Source of the DNA: Pseudomonas sp. AKS31
Lineage (GTDB): Bacteria > Pseudomonadota > Gammaproteobacteria > Pseudomonadales > Pseudomonadaceae
Direction of reading: 5' to 3'
NCBI RefSeq assembly: GCF_023634765.1
Contig: NZ_JAMLFX010000001.1
Location: 86,370 to 150,369 of the forward strand
Length of the DNA: 64,000 bases
Under the pieces are notes generated by a model that saw only the letters and a list, made by a program, of their open reading frames with translations, had not been told where the DNA came from and did not search any database. Both the position numbers and the translations under genes were made by a program. Numbering within the stretch: position 1 is the first letter of the stretch; every line of letters starts with the position of its first letter. Shown here in pieces: positions 59,289 to 64,000 of this stretch.

Positions 59289-60532
59289 GGGGCGTCCTTT
59301 GCACAGAGTTCGGAAATCATCTTCAAGCGGCGGCGCGCCTCGCTGACGAACGGGTTGCGTTCATCCCAGGCGTAGCCGGCGAGGATCGAGCAGATCATCC
59401 GGCGGATGTCGGCCTGGCTGTCTTGATAAAAAATCACGTCTTGAAAAGTACCGGCATACCAGCCCTCGACGTAGCAGCGGAAGGTGTCGACGCCGCGCTT
59501 GAGTGGCTCGGCGAACTCGCTTTGCCAGTCGACCGTTTCACCCTGCAACTGACGATGCAGCACGGCAGCGGCCATGCTCGCCGAGCGCATGGCGATGGTC
59601 ACGCCGGAGGAAAACACCGGGTCGAGAAATTCCGCCGCGTTGCCGAGCAAGGCGAAGCCCGGCCCATGCAGGGTTTTCACATTGGCGGCATAACCACCGA
59701 GCGTGCGCGCCGGGGTGTCCCAGACAGCGTTGTTCAGTACGCCGGCAAGGCTCGGGGTTTCGGCGATGAAGCTGCGCAGGCAGGCATCCAGATCGCTGTC
59801 ACGGCCCTTGAAGTGTTCCTCGGCCGCGACCACACCCACCGAGCAACGTCCGTTGCTGAACGGGATCGTCCAGAACCAGATATCGCGGTGTTCCGGATGG
59901 GTGGTGACGAGAATTTTTTCGCGGTCGAATGCCGGGTTATCGATGTGATCTTCGACGTGGGTGAACACCGCCTGACGCACCGGGAAATTCGACGGCGCTT
60001 CGAGGTCCAGCAGTCGCGACAACACGCGGCCGTAGCCGCTGGCATCAAGGACGAAATCCGCTTCGACGCGATAGTCGCTGCCGTCCTCGCGACGCACATT
60101 CAGCTGCGGTTTCGTCCGCTCGAAATCGACGCTGACGATGGCGTCGCCGTAGCGGATTTCCGCGCCTTGCAACGCCGCTTGATCGGCCAGCAGCTTGTCG
60201 AAATCAGCACGCTGCACCTGGAACGTGGTCGGCTTGCCATCGGTGAAGGTGTCGCTGAAATCGAAGGCGCTGTAACGCTCGCCCCAGGCGAATGCGGCGC
60301 CGGTCTTGCGCTGGAAGCCGGCGGCATTGACGGCGTCGAGCATGCCGGCCTCTTCGACGAAATCCAGGCAATGGCTGAGCAGGCTTTCGCCGATGGAGAA
60401 GCGTGGGAAGTGCTGGCGCTCGAGCACCAGCACATCGTGGCCCTTGCGCTTGAGCAGTGCAGCGGCGATGGCGCCCGAAGGGCCGGCGCCGATGATCACG
60501 ACCTGACGGGATTCCATTTCAACGATTGGCAC
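59285..60532 (-). CDS. FAD-dependent oxidoreductase, tryptophan-halogenase-like, aryl polyene cluster
   Basis: A 415-residue flavoprotein. The Rossmann loop is VVIIGAGPSGAIAAALL, followed by GHDVLVLERQ and, further on, the FAD-binding ALLGNAAEFLDPVFSSGV. The halogenase-specific WxWxIP motif appears only as WFWTIPFS, and no halogenase Lys can be assigned, so hydroxylase or dehydrogenase activity is as likely as halogenation. GTG 60532 has GGAG five bases upstream; ATG 60517 directly after the preceding stop is the alternative. It overlaps the upstream membrane protein gene. Confidence 0.83.
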   Translation of the reverse strand: MPIVEMESRQVVIIGAGPSGAIAAALLKRKGHDVLVLERQHFPRFSIGESLLSHCLDFVEEAGMLDAVNAAGFQRKTGAAFAWGERYSAFDFSDTFTDGKPTTFQVQRADFDKLLADQAALQGAEIRYGDAIVSVDFERTKPQLNVRREDGSDYRVEADFVLDASGYGRVLSRLLDLEAPSNFPVRQAVFTHVEDHIDNPAFDREKILVTTHPEHRDIWFWTIPFSNGRCSVGVVAAEEHFKGRDSDLDACLRSFIAETPSLAGVLNNAVWDTPARTLGGYAANVKTLHGPGFALLGNAAEFLDPVFSSGVTIAMRSASMAAAVLHRQLQGETVDWQSEFAEPLKRGVDTFRCYVEGWYAGTFQDVIFYQDSQADIRRMICSILAGYAWDERNPFVSEARRRLKMISELCAKDAP

Positions 60533-61679
60533 GTGAGCTCCGGGACAGAGGCTGTTTCAGATTCAAAGGCGCGCGATGCAGGCCGATCAGAGCCGGCAGC
60601 AACGTCGCGATCAGACCCATCAGCATCAGCGCAAAGTACAGCGCCGGGGTGATGAGTTGTTGTTGCAACAGCAAATTGAGAAAGACGATTTCGCTCAGAC
60701 CACGAATGTTCAGCAGCACACTTTCGCGCCAGCGGCTGGCGCCTTCGAACGACGCGCCGGCCCAGCCGAGGCCGAGCCAGTTGCCGAGCAGTTTACTGGC
60801 AATCGGCAACAGCAGCAGCGCCGCCCATTGCACTGCGCCGAGGCTGGCGAGGGCGCTGTGCACATCGATCTGGACGATGCCGAAGGTGAGGATCAGCGGG
60901 ATCGCCAGCCACGTCTGCAAACGGCTCATCCAGTGCGCCGGCAACGGCAGCACCAGCGGCACTTGCAGCGCGGCCATGCACAGCAGGTAACCGATGCCGA
61001 AGATCAGCGCATTGAGTTTGTAGTGCTCGGCCATCACCAGCAGCGCAAAGAAACCGAGGCTGTAGGTCAACGGCCGGCGCACAGCGAGCAGACGCAACAA
61101 CAACGGCACACAGGCGAGCCCCAGCGGCAGTAACAGACTGCTCAGATGCAGACTGCCCTGCGCGAGGCCGAACAACGTCCAGCAGGTCAGGTCAATGAGG
61201 ATCGCGGTCTGCACCAGTCGCCGAGTGGCGGCGGGCGGATAATCGATGTGGCGCAGGTACAGATAAAGCACCGGGATCGCGGTAATCGCGAACACCAGAC
61301 CGATCGCCAATGAGTTGAGCCACGGCTGCGCGGGCAACAGCCAGTACGCTGCCGCCAGACCGCTGGCGAACGGCACGAGGAAACTCGGCACGGCGATTTT
61401 CACGCTCTGCCGATCGAGTTTCAGGTCGATCACATCGCTGAGGATATGCCCGAGCAGCAAAGCAAAGCTCAGGCTGTAGAGGTTTTTCAGCCAGTCAGGC
61501 GCAATCAGTTGTGCGCCGCTGAGCTGCCAGCCCGGCTCTATCCAGAAGTACATCAGCAGCGGCAAGCCGAAGCTCGCCAGCAGCAACTGGCTGACGATCG
61601 GGATCAGGCCGAAGTGGCGCCCGACGCGAGTGGCCACGGCAAACAGCGCCAGGGCCAGCAGCCAGAAGCCGACGATCAT
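60519..61679 (-). CDS. CPA2-antiporter-like membrane protein in the aryl polyene operon
   Basis: A 386-residue protein with about eleven hydrophobic segments. It resembles the membrane domain of KefB/KefC-type Na+(K+)/H+ antiporters: LIPIVSQLLLASFGLP, FAITAIPVLYLY and LLNIRGLSEIVFLNLLL sit where CPA2 proteins have their VVGE, TAFPVL and RGxxELV motifs. The central Asp-Asp pair appears as Ile-Asp (TAILIDLTCW), so one acidic residue is lost. No RCK domain follows. ATG 61679 overlaps the exporter stop as TGATG. Antiport activity is uncertain. Confidence 0.72.
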   Translation of the reverse strand: MIVGFWLLALALFAVATRVGRHFGLIPIVSQLLLASFGLPLLMYFWIEPGWQLSGAQLIAPDWLKNLYSLSFALLLGHILSDVIDLKLDRQSVKIAVPSFLVPFASGLAAAYWLLPAQPWLNSLAIGLVFAITAIPVLYLYLRHIDYPPAATRRLVQTAILIDLTCWTLFGLAQGSLHLSSLLLPLGLACVPLLLRLLAVRRPLTYSLGFFALLVMAEHYKLNALIFGIGYLLCMAALQVPLVLPLPAHWMSRLQTWLAIPLILTFGIVQIDVHSALASLGAVQWAALLLLPIASKLLGNWLGLGWAGASFEGASRWRESVLLNIRGLSEIVFLNLLLQQQLITPALYFALMLMGLIATLLPALIGLHRAPLNLKQPLSRSSRANR

Positions 61680-64000
61680 CACGCTGCTGGCTCCGTGACG
61701 GCGGCGGCCTGTTCGTGGCGTCCGGCCCACGGTGCGAGCATGAAGCTGAACGCGAGGCCGAGGCTCACCGACATACCGAAATTGCTCACCGCCGGCGTGC
61801 TGGAAACCGCCAGCAAACCAAACGACAACCACGTCGTCACAGCGGCCAGCAGGGTGCCGAGCAGGCTCACCGCCGCACCGCCGACCTGTTCACGCATGAG
61901 AATCGCGTAGTCGACGCTGATCGCGGTGACCAGCAGCAGACCGAACAGGCTGAACAGCGTCAGTGGCTGACCGAGCCAGCCAAGGCTGGCCAGACTGCAC
62001 AAAGCGGCGAGCAACGGCAGGGCGACAATGCGCAGCGCGCCGCCGAGGCCGAACGGCAGCATCAGCACCAGCACGATCAACGCGCAGGAGGCGAGTTTCA
62101 GTTCAGCAGCGCTGATTTGCGTCGCAGCAAAGACTTCATTCAACTCACCGAGACGATCGACCAGCATTACCCCCGGCAAGTCCAGTGCCTGCACCCGCAA
62201 CAGCGCCGGGTTGTTCAAGCCTTGCAGGCTGGTCATTGCCGCTACGCCGTCTTCCGTCGGACCGAGCCAGAGCGTGCGATAAGGCTCGCCGAGCGGGCCG
62301 GCCAATGCCGCGTCGATGTCCTCGGCAGGCACGGTCTGCAATTGCTGTAGTTCGGTTTGCAGCGCGGCGAGCGGGACGCCGAGGTCGAGCAGTGGCTGCC
62401 AGTATTGCGGCAGTTTGTTCAGCGCCTGGCGTACCTGTTCTTGCTGGTTTGGCGGGCTGACCAGTTGATCGAGGGCCAGATAGCCTTGCAGCTTTTCGAG
62501 GTTGACCAGTTGCTGCAGACGCTCGCTCAGCGCGGCCTGCCGCTCGAGCAATTGCTGCTGATTGTCGGCGCGTACGAGGAAAAACTGGCTGGTCGGCTGA
62601 TAGCCGGTGATGCGCGCGATGGTCTGCGCTTCGTCGGTCAGGCGTTGCGGCGCGCCGACCCACTGGCGAATGTCATTCTTGCTTTGCAACTGCACCAGAC
62701 CGCCCACACAGAAGGCGAGCAGCAACGCCAGCAACACCGGCGTGTGCACGCGTTCGAGGAGTTTTTCGCGCAGCGCGACCATGCGCTCGGCCAGATGCAG
62801 CGGCCATTGCGCGGGGCGCAGTTCGACGTTTTTCAGCAACGCCGGCAACAGGCACACCGCCGACAGATAGGCACCGAGCAAGCCGGCGGCGGAGAACACC
62901 GCGATTTGCGTCAGCGCCGGGAACGGCGTCCACGCCAGCGCCAAGTATCCGATGGCACTGGTGACCAGGCTCAGAGTCAGCCCGGACAGCGTCAAACGCA
63001 ACGCCGGCCAACTGCGCCACGGCTTCAGGCTCCAGCTCTTCGACAGATAGTGCAGCGGGTAATCCACGGCCACGCCGATCAGGCTGGAGCCGAGCACCAG
63101 CGTCATCACGTGCATATGGCCGAACAGCGCCACACACGCCACCGCACCGAAGAGCATGCCGACCAGCACCGGCACGAACGCCAGCAACACGCGCCAGCGG
63201 CGGAAAGCGAGCAACAGCAGCAACAGGATACCGACCGTGGCACCGCCGCCGACCCAGGTCATTTCGCGCGTGGCTTGCTGCTGACCGTTGGCCGCGTAGA
63301 GCAAGCCGCTGGCGGCCAGTAGTTGCACGTCGGATTTCGCCGCCTGCTCGCGGCTGTGTTGTAGCAGCGCCGCGACTTGCAGCGGCAGGTTCATATCGAA
63401 GGCATTGCCGGTGGTGCGTGCGCGCAGCAGCACCCAGCTCTTGCCGTCGGCGTCGGCAATCAACGTGCCGCTGCCGATGTCCAGTTGCACCGAACCGTGC
63501 TGTGGCTGGCTGTTCTGGATGCGCCCGGTCAGGCCCAGCCAGTCATCCTGGCTCGGCACCAGACTGAAACCGCTGAACGGGTCGAACAGGGCCTGCACGC
63601 GTTGCTGAATGAACACGTCGGGATGTTCGATCAGCAGTTGCCGATCATCTGCCGAAAGCATCGCCAGCCGCCCGTGCAGCAGTTGCGTGCGCAGCGCTGG
63701 CAGATCCGCCTGCAGGTTCCACTGCACTTTCTCGAACAGACCACTGGCCTGCCATTGCTCGCCCAGCGCCTGCGCCATGGCCACCGCGTGCTGACGATCG
63801 GCGTGGCCGACCAGCACCAGCATCTCGCGGTTGAGCGGTTCCTGCATGCGCTGTTCGGCGCGCAGTTCGAGGGCGTCGGGGTGGGTGCCGGGGACCAGTT
63901 CCATCAGATTGGCCGACAGCGGCGCACCGTCGCGCCACTGCCAGCCGGCCAGGGCGACGACCGCCAGCAAAAGGATCAAAAACAGCCAGGGCAGCCTGCG
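61679..64000 (-). CDS. MMPL/RND-family exporter of the aryl polyene cluster (5' end outside window)
   Basis: 773 residues are visible and the frame is open at the window edge, so a short N-terminal part is missing. It has the RND-like two-fold layout: a membrane segment, a large periplasmic domain (SANLMELVPGTHPDALELRAEQRM), six segments with SSLIGVAVDYPLHYLSKSW, a second periplasmic domain and six more segments with VTAISVDYAILMREQVGG. The Asp in both GVAVDY and ISVDY segments is the proton-relay type. Such exporters in aryl polyene and xanthomonadin clusters are thought to move the lipid-linked product to the outer membrane. Confidence 0.88.
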   Translation of the reverse strand, partial: RRLPWLFLILLLAVVALAGWQWRDGAPLSANLMELVPGTHPDALELRAEQRMQEPLNREMLVLVGHADRQHAVAMAQALGEQWQASGLFEKVQWNLQADLPALRTQLLHGRLAMLSADDRQLLIEHPDVFIQQRVQALFDPFSGFSLVPSQDDWLGLTGRIQNSQPQHGSVQLDIGSGTLIADADGKSWVLLRARTTGNAFDMNLPLQVAALLQHSREQAAKSDVQLLAASGLLYAANGQQQATREMTWVGGGATVGILLLLLLAFRRWRVLLAFVPVLVGMLFGAVACVALFGHMHVMTLVLGSSLIGVAVDYPLHYLSKSWSLKPWRSWPALRLTLSGLTLSLVTSAIGYLALAWTPFPALTQIAVFSAAGLLGAYLSAVCLLPALLKNVELRPAQWPLHLAERMVALREKLLERVHTPVLLALLLAFCVGGLVQLQSKNDIRQWVGAPQRLTDEAQTIARITGYQPTSQFFLVRADNQQQLLERQAALSERLQQLVNLEKLQGYLALDQLVSPPNQQEQVRQALNKLPQYWQPLLDLGVPLAALQTELQQLQTVPAEDIDAALAGPLGEPYRTLWLGPTEDGVAAMTSLQGLNNPALLRVQALDLPGVMLVDRLGELNEVFAATQISAAELKLASCALIVLVLMLPFGLGGALRIVALPLLAALCSLASLGWLGQPLTLFSLFGLLLVTAISVDYAILMREQVGGAAVSLLGTLLAAVTTWLSFGLLAVSSTPAVSNFGMSVSLGLAFSFMLAPWAGRHEQAAAVTEPAA

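Noticed and set aside
59285..60532. Calling the FAD protein a true flavin-dependent halogenase
   Set aside because: Only a partial WxWxIP-like motif is seen and the catalytic Lys cannot be assigned, so the broader oxidoreductase call was kept.

Overview
The window is a 64 kb piece of a GC-rich (roughly 60%) gammaproteobacterial chromosome. Gene content, gene order and repeats point to a fluorescent Pseudomonas, most likely of the P. fluorescens group. Evidence includes the medium-chain-length PHA cluster (phaC1-phaZ-phaC2-phaD convergent with phaI-phaF), ubiE-ubiJ-ubiB, hisI-hisE-tatABC, pilMNOPQ-aroK-aroB-damX-gltBD-hemE, and several families of Pseudomonas-type REP pairs. The order up to hemE follows, as far as I remember it, the corresponding part of the P. 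aeruginosa chromosome, so positions 1 to about 49,100 are core genome. I ran no database search; names rest on recognising motifs, lengths and gene order.

Region by region. 1-6,060: the end of the glucan glucosyltransferase opgH, a three-gene polar amino acid ABC transporter and a chemoreceptor. 6,280-12,390 (minus strand): rsmE, tatC, tatB, tatA, hisE, hisI, ubiB, ubiJ and ubiE, tightly packed with several ATGA-type overlaps. 12,540-19,770: PHA storage, with a granule-associated protein gene and phasins phaI and phaF on the plus strand facing phaD, phaC2, phaZ and phaC1 on the minus strand. 20,030-27,570 (minus): a DUF971 protein, the HslUV protease behind a near-consensus heat-shock promoter, an FtsN-like SPOR protein, argS and priA. 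27,850-30,350 (plus): rpmE, a secreted nuclease and malic enzyme. 30,670-33,120 (minus): penicillin-binding protein 1A, divergent from the plus-strand block 33,340-49,080 with type IV pilus assembly genes pilMNOPQ, aroK, aroB, a DamX-like protein, gltB, gltD and hemE.

From 49,200 on the content becomes accessory: an MFS transporter divergent from a LysR regulator, an AT-rich orphan gene with a 20-bp dyad upstream, a small exported protein, a HigB/HigA-like toxin-antitoxin pair with an operator-like dyad, and then a long minus-strand operon (about 64,000 to 53,500). This operon is the distal part of an aryl polyene (APE, xanthomonadin-like) pathway. It holds an MMPL exporter cut by the window edge, a CPA2-antiporter-like membrane protein, an FAD oxidoreductase, a methyltransferase, a DUF3261 lipoprotein and the fatty-acid-synthase-like quartet KS-dehydratase-ketoreductase-KS in the order of E. 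coli apeO-P-Q-R. At its 3' end is a two-domain lipoprotein whose C-terminal half is paralogous to the small exported protein 800 bp further on.

Non-coding structure is unusually rich. Ten REP-type elements of three families lie in gene gaps, and those of the commonest family occur in both inverted arrangements. A ~180-bp asymmetric element with nested inverted repeats occurs three times, each time beside a terminator. A three-hairpin array separates the ABC binding protein from its permease. An intrinsic terminator lies inside the start region of the nuclease gene, and a REP pair lies in frame at the start of the APE lipoprotein gene. No tRNA, rRNA, CRISPR array, insertion sequence or prophage was seen.
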